Assembly: GCA_037074765.1 (NCBI GenBank)
Contig: JBAMDO010000052.1
Location: 62,001 to 126,000 of the forward strand
Length of the DNA stretch: 64,000 bases
Origin: Mansonella perstans
Taxonomy: Eukaryota > Nematoda > Chromadorea > Rhabditida > Onchocercidae
Direction of reading: 5' to 3'
Shown here: positions 36,282 to 48,945 of the stretch, in pieces
Numbering within the stretch: the first letter of the stretch is position 1
Layout of the letters: each line of letters begins with the position of its first letter
The notes under the pieces: model-generated
The model's input: the letters and a program-made list of their open reading frames with translations, nothing else
The model's database searches: none
Told to the model about the DNA's origin: nothing
Position numbers and translations under genes: made by a program

Positions 36282-38332
36282 CTATCATTTGCCGTTATGA
36301 GTACTTTGTAAGGGACCATATAATTGCATAAAAATTTTCATTGAATTATTAATGAAACAATTTATAACTAATATATTGTAATGAGAAAGTGTAATTCTAA
36401 AGTGGAATATAAAAGTGGGACATTATGTCGTCGTCGTCTTTTGAAAGGACATTTAAATGATAACAAATGCCAATCACATTACAACTTAACATAGAGGGAC
36501 CGTATAATGATGTAAGAGAATTTTAATCGAATTTCTTTGTTATAAAAAAAATTTTAAAAATTCATTCATTTCAACAATTTTTATTTTATCGTTTCTATTT
36601 TTGTAAAATATTTAAAAAGAAAAAATTGCATATAATACAAATGGACATAAATATATATATGTATATGGTTTCTGCTGGTTAAATATTGGCTATAATAATT
36701 GCTTTATATCGTTATCTCACCTCAGGCACTAAATTCGGTCGTGAACTTCTTATGAAAGGTCAATGGTTTGCCAATATTCTCCAATGTTTACATCAGAGAT
36801 GTTATGTTGAATTGATATATATAAATTTAAGTTAACATTTTCTAATTTAAATTTTCTTATGGCAAACACACACCACACACACACATGTAAGGAAAAAAAG
36901 ATTCGAATAGTATCGAATTTTATAAACAAACTATAAGAATTAAGGCATAATTAGAAATGAAGAAAAAATTCAAATCTCCATTTTTGGTATTTTTAATTGA
37001 ACTAACAGAAAATATTGTAACAAACTTCACAAATTTGCATATATTACAAACTTAGTGGGAAGCTATAAGATATCGTCCTGAATAATTAATATAAGAAATT
37101 TTTAAAATACTTTAGAATCAAATGATTGTTGTATAGCGAAAATATTTTTTTGATCCAAATGTAACTTCTATATTCAGATTTAAATTATTAAAATAGAATT
37201 TTACAAATAAGATTAGAAAAAAAAAGACATACAGTGAAAAATGCTTGTAGTAAATTTAGTCCCTAGCAACTAATCTAATATCAATGTATAAATTACCAAA
37301 AATATAAAGTATTATCCACTAAATCAGAAACTTCGCAACTTTCAGCAATTTCGGCGAGAATTCTTTGATTGATTAAATTCAATTACTAAGACTTGGCAAT
37401 CCTACAGTGATTTAACAAAATAATTTATCGAATACATTGCACTTATTGATAAATTATACACGACTTTAACTATTGTATTTTCACAAAGGTAACTTGTAAC
37501 AAAAAAAAAAAAAAATATTCGATTCATGAAAAAAAAAAAACACTAAACCCTCTGTTCATGTTTTAACAAACTACGCCACTGATAATTTTATCCATTTCAA
37601 GAGAGTATTTTCAGTTCTGTTTAAAATAAGTTTATTTACTAGAAATGAAGTATGAACAGAAATAATGTATTGAAACAACTCCAGAAGAAATCAATTCAAG
37701 CACAATTTAAAAATATTTAGATTTTTTCAAATCACATTCCCATAAGGATTTATTATTATCAATTCTGTTTACAATTAAGAAAAAAAACTTACTTATCATT
37801 CCCATGAAAGACTTAAATATGCTGCTAACATAAGTTCATAATTCGCGAATGCCACCAGAAGAATGGAAATTTCGCGAAGGAACATCCATAAGGAATTCAA
37901 ATAAGGAATTTAAATCGATTATTCAGTAATTACACAGCATATAATTAATGAATGAATCCAGTAGTTTTTTGTATTGATGATAGGAATAATGAAATAAATA
38001 ACATGAAATGTAATAAACATTCTGCACCATATTTAGTTCCATTCTATCAATCAATCTGATTGTAACAGAACAAATAGACAGCAACCAGAAATACAGCTAT
38101 TTAGGTGTAACAATCTGAAATTCAAAAATGTTGGTACAAACGAAAGATGGATACGGTATAATGCTAACAATATGCAATTTCTAAGTGCAATTAAATAAGA
38201 TATATTTTTTCAAAAGCATTAACACTTTAACAATTTCCCGACATCTTTAAATTAAAAATCCACAAATTATTTCCAAGATTATTTATGCCTGGTGATCATT
38301 AAATCGCTTTAAGAAAATAATAAAGGGTTTTT

Positions 38333-38413
38333 TGACTTTATGCAGTATCAAACTGATTAACAGTTCAAAATACTGACTTTATACAGCATTAACTGATTAA
38401 CAGTTCAAAATAT
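38333..38413 (+). repeat. About 40-bp tandem duplication
   Basis: Two copies begin TGACTTTATGCAGTATCAA and TGACTTTATACAGCATTAA. Both continue CTGATTAACAGTTCAAAATA. Confidence 0.88.
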
Positions 38414-38534
38414 TGAAACACTAATCCTAAAATAATTCTTATCAGAATTCGCTTATTTCGTCAATTAAATGCAGCTCTCATGCAACACAATACAATCAAA
38501 CGACGATATTTTTAAGTTAACTATTTCAATGGAT

Positions 38535-38703
38535 AAAAAAACCAATTCTAAAAAAAAAAAAATTCATTTACTTTACAGATGAAATGAAAATGATTATTGC
38601 CTACCATACAACGATAATAATTTTTTTTCTGCACAAAAAAATCAATTCTAAAAAAATTCATTTCCTTTACGGATGAGATGAAATCGATTATCATTCACCA
38701 TAT
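38535..38703 (+). repeat. About 70-bp direct repeat, spaced
   Basis: Copies at about 38535-38608 and 38634-38703 share a CAATTCTAAAAAA start, TTCATTT-CTTTAC and GATGA(A/G)ATGAAA, and end near CACCATA or TACCATA. They are diverged, with different A-run lengths. Confidence 0.75.
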
Positions 38704-38865
38704 AGTATGATATGATATAGCTATCTACTTAAATAGTGAAATAGATAAATGAAATACTATGATATGATATGATATAGCTATCTATCTATCTATCTAAAAT
38801 AGTAAAATAGATAAATAAAAAATGAATACTAAAATAGATAATGTAGCTATCTACTAAAAATTATG
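38701..38865 (+). repeat. ATGATATGATAT / CTATCTAT repeat cluster
   Basis: A partly duplicated block of TATGATATGATATAGCTATC followed by CTATCTAT and AAATAGATAAAT runs is present about two and a half times. Confidence 0.75.
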
Positions 38866-39541
38866 CAAACGTTAAGTTCCTTTTGATATTATTAAATAAG
38901 TAAAGGGTAAGAAAATCTTATAGAAAATAAAAATAAATGAGCACAAATTGATTTCACTTTACAAAATCAGTATAAATGGTTCCATTACTGTAACTACAGT
39001 ATACCTGACCAACGAAATTCATCCTGCAAATTTTAAAATAGCGCGGTTATCCAAAACATGGCAAGTTTACAAATATTTCAAAAAACCTGTAACTGAAAGA
39101 ACACGTAGAATCTTTAGAAGTTTCTAAAGCAGCAAGATTCTTGCAAGTAAAAATATTACTTCAGTACAGTGTTAAAACATTAATCAGTGGTTCCGTTTGT
39201 TAACTTCTCATTAAATGTCACCAAAGTACAAATTACAAGCAGAGCATGTGAAAATAGTTAGAGAATTTAGGAGAGGCAATTTTTTGCAACTATCACAACC
39301 GGTTGATAAAAAAAAAAAAAGAAACAGAGCTAAAAGTTTTGACTTAATTTAACTCAGTACTTTGAGACTATCACTTCAGTACTATCATTTTAAGCATAAT
39401 CATTAAATTCAATGATAAAATTACCCATACCTATATTGGACAAAATGTTTTAGTCCAATAACATCATTTTGATGTGAGTGAACCCAACTCATCTTAAATT
39501 TAATCGTACTTCGTATTTGCCTTTAACCATGGAATTTATTG

Positions 39542-39579
39542 TTTCCAAAACTCGGAATGATCTTTCCGAGTTTTGGAAA
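39542..39579. repeat. 16-bp perfect hairpin
   Basis: TTTCCAAAACTCGGAA (39542-39557) and TTCCGAGTTTTGGAAA (39564-39579) are perfect inverted repeats around a 6-base loop in the EPC-AAMP intergenic region. Confidence 0.9.
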
Positions 39580-40231
39580 TTGTTTACTTAACTTAAAAAA
39601 TGGCTAGCAATTTTTCATCCAATCTCGAAATAAAATTCTGAAAAAAAAAATTAAGAAATTTCATCGCAAACAAACATTCGAAGTGCATCAAGTTAACTTT
39701 AATTCAATCAATGGTCATAAGAAAGTAAAAAAATAACGCAAAGGTCAGCCAATAATAGGTCAATGTGACCAAAAATCATTGGACATTTCTTCAGTGTTTG
39801 AGGATTGGATAATGTTGAAGATATTATTAATTTCTACAAACTAAACCAATCTCTTTTACTAGATCTGATTAATGGATAATTATCAGATAAACATATCATT
39901 TATATACCTAAATAATGTGACAAAAACTTATGAAATGTGACCTATAAGATCATAGTTAATTTGATTCATTATTACCCATTTGATCTGAATACAAAATCAT
40001 TGTTTAATGAAATTAAAATATTTGTAAGAAATATACACCGGAATTAATAATAACAATGCGAGAAATCGTTTCGCATTATCCGGTATGAACAATAAAATGA
40101 ATGAGAATAACAAGAACTGATGTACCTATCTATCGTCAGCAATAATCAAAGCGATATACCCATACAGATCATCACCCACCCATTCACCTACATCATTGTT
40201 AACCCAATCTTTTTGCATTGATTTCATTCGG

Positions 40232-40305
40232 ATCAGTAGATCGGTTCTCGATCGGTCGGTCGATCGTTCGATCCAGCAGTCAGTCGACCGATTGGTCGTC
40301 GTTTC
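40232..40305 (+). repeat. TCGATCGG-type cryptic simple repeat
   Basis: Repeated GATCGGT, CGATCG and CAGTCGACCG words make a self-complementary, GC-richer block about 1.5 kb upstream of AAMP. Confidence 0.7.
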
Positions 40306-40363
40306 CGTTGGTTGCACTCCTTTTTCTGTTGCTTTCCTCCTGAGCATTGCGCCATACTTACAT

Positions 40364-40546
40364 ACTCATACATACAGATCCAAAACACATACACACACAC
40401 ACACGCTCACATACAAACAAGCGCATACATACACACACACACGCGGACTTAGGAAACATATACACATACACACACATACACACATACACATACACACATA
40501 TACACACATAAACATACACATACACACACATACATATACACACCTA
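40364..40546 (+). repeat. CACATA microsatellite
   Basis: About 180 bp of CA-rich imperfect repeat (ACACAC, CATACA) with a short unique interruption at 40443-40455. It is CA-rich on the plus strand. Confidence 0.95.
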
Positions 40547-41740
40547 TACACTATAGTATTGTATATGTATATATACGTGTATATATATCTATTTTAACAT
40601 CTCAAAAGAACAGATAGACAGACGGACAGACAGAGAAACACTGATAGGTACACGTCCATCCATAGCACGCTTCAAGAGGAGCAGTTTTAGATCGCAACTT
40701 AATTGAATGTTTGCGTCGAATTTTTAGCAATAATACAAAATACGTGAAAAATTTAATGATAGCTCATTTTGATTTACGTGTGAAAAAGCACGGAAAAACG
40801 TAATAGTGCAAATGATGAAATCCTTTTTAATTTGAAAATATTAACGTAAAGTAAAAACAGTAAAACTAATCTACAAAACAATTAAAATAAGCTATAACAT
40901 ATAATTATAAGCTATGATTATCATTTCTAATTGTAATTCATAACTTTTACAGTTAATTCATTGTTCAGCTCATTTTAGTACTTGAACATTCCAGGTTAAA
41001 TGATCCATAAAGAATCCTGATTGATATACGTTAGATGTAATCGGATTGTATTGCATACTATTTGTTGAAAATACATTTATTATTGTTTTATGAGCTTCAC
41101 ATACAATTTTCCTTTTTTTTTTAGGTTACGGATTTCCAGTGTTATAACTAATAGATCAATAATAGATCATAATTATTTATTGATTTAAAAATAAAATCTA
41201 ATCTATTGAAAATATTCTATTTATAAAAATATTCTTAAGTATTAGTGTAGAATAATTTCTCATCAAATACAATAATAATTTTTGCAAAGAAAATAATTTT
41301 TGAGAAAAAATAAAAATGTAAACTTACAAACTGGAATTCATTCACCAAGCATTTATTGTCAACATTAAACAAAATTACTAATCATTAAAACTGAATCGAT
41401 AGTTTGAAGAAGGAAAGGGGCGTGTTTTGTAGAGAGAAGCCAATCCTAAGAGATTATAAAATTTTCATGGCGATACATCCGATTCATGATGTGGCTGTGT
41501 TTAAAAAAAGTTATTTTACACATTGATTACTGTTTTAGCGGTATTATTGCCATCTTTGTATCCAAATATTTGTCAATTGTGAATTGATAAATTGTCATTA
41601 ATAACATTTGAATTTAAAATTTTAGCCATTTTTACAAACATTACAAAAATACGTGCAATTAATTGTGGAAAGAAATTTGACGAAAAAATTGTACAATTAT
41701 ATATTTGAAGAAAAGATTACATCATTATGTTATGTTTATT

Positions 41741-41750
41741 TGTTATAGAG
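41741..41750 (+). promoter_or_regulatory. Probable SL acceptor of AAMP
   Basis: TTTGTTATAG followed by AG lies directly before the AAMP start codon. An SL acceptor is inferred. Confidence 0.45.
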
Positions 41751-44577
41751 ATGGAAGGAGAAGAAAGCAATGATGAAGATGAGGAATTAATTAATGAGGA
41801 AGATATTGTACACATTATTCCATTGTATGATACAACGAATGGCATCTCAAAAGTATCCGAAATGATATCTGATAATATTTCAAATATCGAAGGTACAGTA
41901 AATTGGTGTGTTATTTCATTTAGGAAGAATCCATTTGTATTAATGCTTCATTTAGATAGTATCTATTTCAGCATTTAATTAAGCAGTCTTTTTTTATTTC
42001 ATAAGTTTTTTTTTTAGGCTTTATTAATGTAGGATAAAGTAAATTTTGAAAAAAGATATCACTGTTCTCGCTTTAGTTACTTTTCTGCAAAATAACTAAA
42101 GAAAACTAAAGATAAATTTAGATGATGATATGGAATTAGCTGAGAGTACTGATATTGAAATGGACCGTGATGAAGACTTCCCGAATTCGATAACAGAAGC
42201 TGATAATATAATTTCGGCTTGCAAAGATGAAGCTTTCGTTGTTTTATGTTATCAAGATCAGTGGCTTGTTGTTGGTGGGAAAGATGATCAGGCAGTTTTG
42301 TACAGTCTGCCAAGTAAATCTACATTAATTAATGAGTCACTTAGATTTTGAGCTGTTTCCAATTTTCTTTCCAGTTGCATCTCGCTTTTTTCTTTTGTTT
42401 TCTGTTGGATAGACCTTTCATATTAATGAAGAACAAACTCTTAATGTTTATGAATAAATTAGTGATCGGGTGCTTAGATTTTTTTTTGTTCGTTTATTTT
42501 TTAAGCTGCAGAAAGATATTAGTGAAATTAGATCTATACTATCACTGTACGTCAGATGTAATTTGTTGTCCTTATGAAACGTTTTTTCATACATATACTC
42601 CTTTCTAATTGATGCAGGCTTTATTTTCAAGGTTTGGAACTGGTCATGAGGATTGATGAACACAGAGATAGTGTAATATGTGCAGAGTTTAATATGAAAG
42701 GGCATCTGTTGGCTACTGGCGATATGAGTGGCTTGATTGTAGTAAGCAGTACCACGAATTTAAGGCGATGTTTCTCGGTAAATGTTAAGGAGTGATCTTC
42801 TGTGTTTCTTAAAGCTGTGTAGTTTGGAGATAGGTACTAATTGCTTCATACTGTTTAAGCGGTTTAATATAAAGAAGTTTCAAAATCCTGCAATATCGAT
42901 TTTTCCATACAAGATTTTTGATCCGGTTTGGAAATAATGAACCTTAAGTAAATTCTGTTCTTTTGAGCCAAGATGCGCAAATAAAACTTTGTGTTTGAAG
43001 CAGAAAATTCTTAGTTTGTGTTGTTTAATTACGTAATCGCTTGTTTGCTAGACTCTTGGTGAGCTTTTCAAAGAACAGCATTAGCATTTAATTTAAAGAT
43101 TGATGATTGTGAAGAGTTATCGTGGATGCAGTGGCATTCAACTGCAGATGTTTTGCTTGCCGGTGGTAAAAATGGCATTTGGATGTGGCTTATTACGATC
43201 GACAGCGTTCGACAAACGAAGGTTTTTGTTGTTTTTTTTCTTACAGCTTTTTTCATTTAGTTGCTTTGGTTTGTGCTTTTTAATCTTCATGTTATCATTT
43301 CAGTACTCAAATGGCAGTTTACTTTTTTTGAAGAATCGTAATTATCGATTGATTACCTGTATTTGAAAATGCAGGTATACATGTGTGATTCACCCACAAC
43401 ATCTGTCGATGGTAAATTGCTAAATGATGGAAAACGACTTCTTTCATGTTATGAGGATGGTTCTGTAAGGTTGTGGTCTCTGAAAGATCAAAAATCGGTC
43501 AGCATAATGACGGGAGCTAAAAGTGCTACATGCCTAGATGTTCATCACAGTTTACCTGTGGCAATTATTGGAGATCTTATGGCGCGTTGTTATTGTGTGA
43601 ATACAGAAACTGCCAAGATATTAAGTATATTTACGGTGGTTGAAAATGTTACGGTAAAAATTTTCTGTCTGTTATTCAAATTAATTTTTAGTGGTGTATT
43701 TTCATTCTGAGGGCACTTATTTTCAACATAATAAGTGTGTTAAATTGTAAATGAATTGTACTACTGATGTTTAGGCTTCCGAGGCAACAATCGAATGCTT
43801 GCAATTTTGTCCAGGAAAGGAACCGTGGTTTCTCATTGGTACTAATTCTGGACGTCTGGCAATTTATGATTTTAGTGCCAACGCTTTACGCCATATTCTA
43901 AAAGATGATGCCGATCCAGTAGTTACCTGTCAGTGGTACATAACAGATTCGAATGAGATGTACATTATTGGTGCTGGTTATAGTGGTATGATAAAGATAT
44001 GGGATAGTCGAAGTGGTTCACCTGTTTTAGTAGGTTTTCTTTTTACTGCTATTTAGTTTTCTATGCGCAGTTTGTTTAATTTATTATTCATCTCTTGTTA
44101 GATTTCTTATTGAAATCTCACGTGTACAAATTTTCTGTTTTGATCTTAACTGGTGCAGCTAATTACTGCCTGCTCTACTATAAGTTATTAGCCATCTACT
44201 CACATTTCGTCCATGAATTGTAATTTTCGTGTTCGAATATAAAATTTCATATTTGAAAGTGAAGCATCACACTTTAACTTATTCATCTCTCTGGTGCTAA
44301 CACCGTTGATAGTTTCTCAACTAGAAATTTGAAATATATAGAGCGTTTTTTTTTTTTTTATATTCTGAGGAACCTACATATACTTAGGTACAGTTTTTAA
44401 TGTTAATTTTTTTCTGAAAAATGAGTGATCAGTGATTTTTTCCAGGTAGTGCTGTCACAAAGTGTTGCTATGGAAGGTTCTCATTTGCTCTCAATGAATT
44501 TTTCCGTGAAAGGACCTATTTTATATGCATCATATAGTTCTGGACAAATTTGCAAATTTTCTTCTTTAAACCGATAA
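41751..44577 (+). CDS. AAMP: AAMP-type WD40 repeat protein
   Basis: AAMP is a conserved cytoplasmic WD40 protein. The yeast relative SQT1 is a chaperone for ribosomal protein uL16; vertebrate AAMP is linked to cell migration. Exons are 41751-41892, 42122-42313, 42632-42777, 43099-43221, 43375-43653, 43775-44029 and 44446-44577. They give 422 aa, close to human (434). The start ATG follows a TTGTTATAG acceptor. The N-terminus is acidic (EGEESNDEDEELINEED), as in the family. Family WD blocks include WLVVGGKDDQAVLYSL, HRDSVICAEF, HLLATGDMSGL, LSWMQWHSTADVLLAGG, LLSCYEDGSVRLWSL and YSGMIKIWDSRSG. Exons 3 and 4 use AAG acceptors (TTTTCAAG, TTTAAAG). An AATAAA lies at 44804. It probably shares an operon with the next gene. 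Confidence 0.92.
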
Positions 44578-44981
44578 AATCAACCCATTATTTTGGAATT
44601 TTGTTCTTTTAATACCGGTCGAGATTCGGGGATTCAGAGAGTTTTCATCAGTGTTTTTAACGCATAAAACAGAGTAGTCCATATAGTTCTCACTTGTTGG
44701 TCTCGAACGTGATTTGTTTTACAGTTGAGGACTTGAGAAATAGCGAGATTCCTTCCTTCATTTGTTATTGTTTTTGTTACTATTATGTTGTATTTATATA
44801 ATGAATAAAACTTTCGAAAGTTTGCGAAACTTTTATATTTGATGTTAGGGAGTCGTTGCATATATTCATGCTTCTATTTTCTTTTCGCGTCACGTGGCCT
44901 GTTTGTCATTGGATTCATGTGTGTGCTTCATAATTTACGCACATTTATTGTTTTGAAAACGACTTGAATGTCAAGTTTCAG
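44578..44981 (+). other. AAMP-GTF2A2 intercistronic region
   Basis: This is a 404-bp spacer between two same-strand genes. An AATAAA at 44804-44809 probably ends AAMP, leaving about 160 bp to the GTF2A2 acceptor. That is within the usual spacing of nematode operons. The spacer after the signal is T-rich, as are SL-acceptor regions. Confidence 0.6.
44971..44981 (+). promoter_or_regulatory. Probable SL acceptor abutting GTF2A2 ATG
   Basis: TCAAGTTTCAG ends directly at the GTF2A2 ATG, leaving no genomic 5' UTR. The leader would then be the spliced leader alone. Confidence 0.6.
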
Positions 44982-45748
44982 ATGTCTTATCAACTCTATA
45001 GATCGACAACATTGGGTATAGCGCTTCGAAGTACCTTGGATGAATTTGTCGAAGTTAATTTTTATTTCTCTCCACTGTCTTTCATTTTTCACCCTCAAAA
45101 AATGATCTTGTTTATGTTTTGAGGTGATTATTATATACTAGATATGATTGCAGGACGGCACAATAACACCTTCCTTAGCTCAAACAGTACTGACAACTTT
45201 TGACAAGTGCATCAATAGGGCATTATCTCAGCGAGTTAAAAACAAGGTTAATTTCAAGGTAGGTGAGTTTTTGAATTTCAGTTCTATTGATCTCCTTGAA
45301 TCTTGAAAAAAAACCAAAACTTGTTTTGGTTTTTCGAAACACACTTTTTAGGTGGAAAGGGAACAGTGTTCTGCTGGTTTGTCGCAAATGCTTGAAGTTA
45401 TGGATTTTATACTGATCGTCTGATTTTCTTGAGGTTCTTTGATCTTAACAAAACGCAATGTGTGTTTAACCATGGTTTTGAGACATGTCAATTTCCTAGA
45501 AAATGAAAAGGTGTACTATGGAAGATAATGAAAAAATATGGAAGTCTCCAGAAGGTTTTTTTACATCGATTTTATGACTTTTATTTCAGGCTGATAAACT
45601 AAAAGCATACCGATTTTGTGACAATGTCTGGACATTTGTAATGGAAAATGTTGAATTCCGTGATGTAACACAACCAGTAGATGGTGTTGTTGATCGCGTG
45701 AAAATAGTAGCATGTGATGCAAGTGCGGCAAAATCAGTCAACACGTAA
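44982..45748 (+). CDS. GTF2A2: TFIIA gamma (small) subunit
   Basis: TFIIA gamma joins TFIIA alpha/beta to stabilise TBP on the TATA region during Pol II initiation. Exons are 44982-45053, 45154-45258 and 45590-45748, encoding 111 aa (human 109). Blocks match the family end to end: [71 protein letters not shown] and DRVKIVACD. The start is the only in-frame Met and abuts a splice acceptor. An AATAAA lies at 45942. It is on the same strand as, and close behind, AAMP. Confidence 0.97.
45309..45334. repeat. 11-bp hairpin in GTF2A2 intron 2
   Basis: AAAAACCAAAA and TTTTGGTTTTT flank a CTTG loop inside the GTF2A2 intron between exons 2 and 3. Confidence 0.8.
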
Positions 45749-47335
45749 AGCATGTAGAAGAATATTTATATTTTACTGATTTGTTTGATTATTGCATTAA
45801 CTGTTATATTAATAGCTGATACAGTCAGAAAAAAATTCGATTAAAATAGTAGTTAGAGTTTAGAAATATGCATCGTTTGGATATTATTTGATTCATTGAT
45901 GGTACAATAGAGTTATGTGGTAGAAAAAAGTTGCGATTCGGAATAAAACGGTGTTTGTAAAAATAGTTAAATATAAATGAAAGAAAAGGAAAATTTCTAG
46001 CAAGCCGCTTGTAAGAATTTCTTGAATTCAATCATTAATGTAATTTTTACTTCATACCACCGCTTTGATATTGATTCATTTATCGAACTGTGCTATTGGT
46101 TAGAAGTGATGCGACAATAAAGCCGTCTGAATAAAATTAATTTCACACTGATCTGAAATATTTCGACACTTTAGAGAAATGTGTTGTGAGTTTTGTTGTT
46201 TTTTAGAAGCTATAATTGTTTTTGGAAAAGTTCCTATAAGTGATTTTCTGTTAGGCTTGCATGCTGAGTTGTGCTGTTAGGGATACTTGTACATATTCAG
46301 TTGCATTTTCCGATTGGCAGTTGCATTTTTTTCCAATTTTTTTGCTCTTTTCTGAGGATTTTGTAGATATATGTTTCAAATATATTAAAATTTCTTCCAC
46401 ATCATTTATTATGTTGTTGCCAATGGTTTCTGTTCAACATTGATTTTGTATTAAGGTATGCCAAACATTATTTTAAGCGAATGGCAATTTCGAGAAGCAT
46501 GAAAAGCTTAAACAATGATTAGGAGGAAAAAGTTCATTGAAGAGGACCATATTACACTAAATGGTCGTATCCAGTTTAGTAATAATAGATATGATTTAAA
46601 ATATCAGGTTTAGGTAAAAAGTTAAAGTTTATTACCGGCAAGTCACTCATTGGAGCTGATTTTTGTTTTTTTGTGGATTACGGAAGTTTTTCGAGTAGCG
46701 ATTTTCTTGATATATTAATCTAGTGTCTAAGACTAGTTACGTCCTCGTAGCGATACTTTGTTCTACTTAATAATTCTGTCCGCTTGTATCTGCTCAATTA
46801 CTGCGACATTTCATTATCATCTAAATTGGAACTGTATAAATTTTACTCAATAGTCTAAGTGTTGAGTGAAATTATGAATTTTAATTTAACATTTGATTTG
46901 AATGCCATTTTACGATCTAAATTCACTTGAATCAATTGCTTATCGAAATAGCCGAGGATCTCTTTCTTCCACTCTCTCTTTCTGTCAGAGAGAAATTAGT
47001 GAAAAGAATCTTTTTTTAGTACAGTTACATTTTTTCCAAATAACAAATCACATTAACAAGCATCCTAAATAGTAAGATTGTTTTGAAAAAAAGTTTTATT
47101 TAAGTAATGCATGAACTTAACCGCATCTCTTGCAATGTCTATTAAAATCAGATTCACTTCTAATGATAAGAGTTGAAATTTTGATTATCTCTTCTGTTAT
47201 TCGCTAAAGTTAAAATTATGCTATATGTAGCAATGGTAGATAGATATAATAACTATTAAATATTCAATTTGATGAAAGGTTTACATATTTCTAATGGCCT
47301 AGTGTCCAGCAGAGGATACTTTATCTAATGTCATC

Positions 47336-47378
47336 GCTTATCTAATGTCATTGCAATTACAATTGCCATTAGATAAGC
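47336..47378. repeat. 12-bp inverted repeat with direct repeat
   Basis: GCTTATCTAATG (47336-47347) and CATTAGATAAGC (47367-47378) are perfectly complementary, with a further AATTGCAATT-like inner match. A direct copy of TTATCTAATGTCAT lies just upstream at 47320. Confidence 0.8.
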
Positions 47379-48945
47379 AATTTCTAATTAAAAATTATTG
47401 AAAGAAGATTGAAATTTGCAAATATCTTCCTAAATTCAATTTAACCAGTTAATTACTTACATATGTAAAATTTGCCGGAGCAAGCAGATACAGAATTTCT
47501 GGAATTCGAAATTATTTCTCATTTACTCAGTGTTTCACAATCAGGCATTTCTTTTTGCCTGCATAAATTATCTTTTGTATTATGATATCATTTATTGATT
47601 GCAATTATTTAATTGTACTGATAGCATATCAATCATATATTCCCCATTATCTTCACTAAGTTTTACGCTCATATTCTTGTTATACCTTATTCAAATTGTA
47701 TTCTTTTACTCGAAATTTGCTGTCATATCCTTCTTGATAAAATTTTTGCAAACCTATTGAAACATAACTTTTAAGCAAAATCGGCAAAATCCATTAATAT
47801 TTTTAGCATTTTAATGTAAATTTAAATTTTAAGTATTTGCATTCTTCTATTTTTTTTTTTTTTTTTTTTTTTTTTTGTTTTTGCAAGTCAAAAACCAATC
47901 CAATCTAATAGAAAGGTTATTCATGCTGGGAATATAAGTACCTAATGAAATGAGTGTTGGACCTATCGAAAGTGCGTAATTAACAGTGTTTCAGTTTTTT
48001 CATGGTAATTACGTATTGTAATATTGCTTCACTGTTATGGAGAGATGTAAATTAATAAAGAAGGAATTAGTAATGATCATTTTTATCATTTTCGATAATT
48101 CCGTTAAAAATTCATTAATTGGCTATAATATTGTTTTGATTGTTAAATGAAGAAAAATTTTTGAATTACAAATAGAAGTGGAATGGATAGATCAAAATAT
48201 GAAAACTGAAACTAATAATTATCGTACTTGATTCCATGATAATTACTTATGATTTGATTTGGCTGAAGCATCAATCTATTGCTGCAACTTTTTACGAAAG
48301 TGTTAGTTAAAAAACTGAGGATTATCATCCCTTTGCATTATATTAAAAATAACTTTGTGAAATTCAACATAATATTTATAAGGCGGGAAGATTTTATAGA
48401 GCAATATTAATCGCCACTTTTTTTGATTCAAAAACAAATTTCTTCTGTCAAAATTTATTAGCATTGCCATTAAATAAAACTATGAAATAATTTGGCAAAT
48501 TTTAATTAATATTTTAACTATGATTCAATTAAAACTCTTACCAAGCAATTTCATAACAAAAACGATTTCCAAGAAAAAATGAAACTTGATGAATAATTTA
48601 AAGGTATTCTTAAAACTTTAAATATAAAGATTTATAGAATTAATGTATCTCTTTCATTAAATAGTAATAATAATAATACGCTTTCAATGAAGATTTTCAA
48701 TGAAGATAATTTTCATTTGATGCGATTTCGTTAAAGGTTAATAAAATTCATTGCTTCGAGTCCATTCAATTCTGTCAAAGCAAAGACGTTTGAGTGACAA
48801 CCTTCAAGAGTTCACCATTGGTGAACATACTGAAATTTGGTGAAATTTTCAGCTATGACTAATAAAATAATAACATGAAAAACAAACACGTTATGCAGCA
48901 GCTATAAGCAGCAGTAGTGATAGTTATAGAGCAATAATAGTAGTG

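Larger units (their letters stand above)
34713..41750. other. Divergent EPC-AAMP intergenic region
   Basis: This 7-kb region separates the minus-strand EPC start from the plus-strand AAMP start and must hold both promoters. Near EPC it has CTT and GCA/GCT trinucleotide runs, long TGTA and CA/TG microsatellites and a GC-rich patch at 36000-36120. The middle is AT-rich with tandem duplications. At 40130-40640 there is a GC-richer segment with TCGATCGG-type repeats and a CACATA microsatellite. No supported gene was found. Confidence 0.6.

Noticed and set aside
39214..39351. Short plus-strand frame with HVKIVREFRRGNF, reminiscent of a helix-turn-helix
   Set aside because: It has only 45 codons, no flanking splice or transposase context and no terminal inverted repeats; similarity is too vague.
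39650..39860. Coding-like segment with KGQPIIGQCDQKSLDIS
   Set aside because: It is short, broken by stops and without splice sites; open frames of this length are expected by chance in this composition.
40358..40597. Thr/His- and Cys/Val-rich open frames at 40.2-40.6 kb
   Set aside because: They are translations of the CACATA microsatellite.
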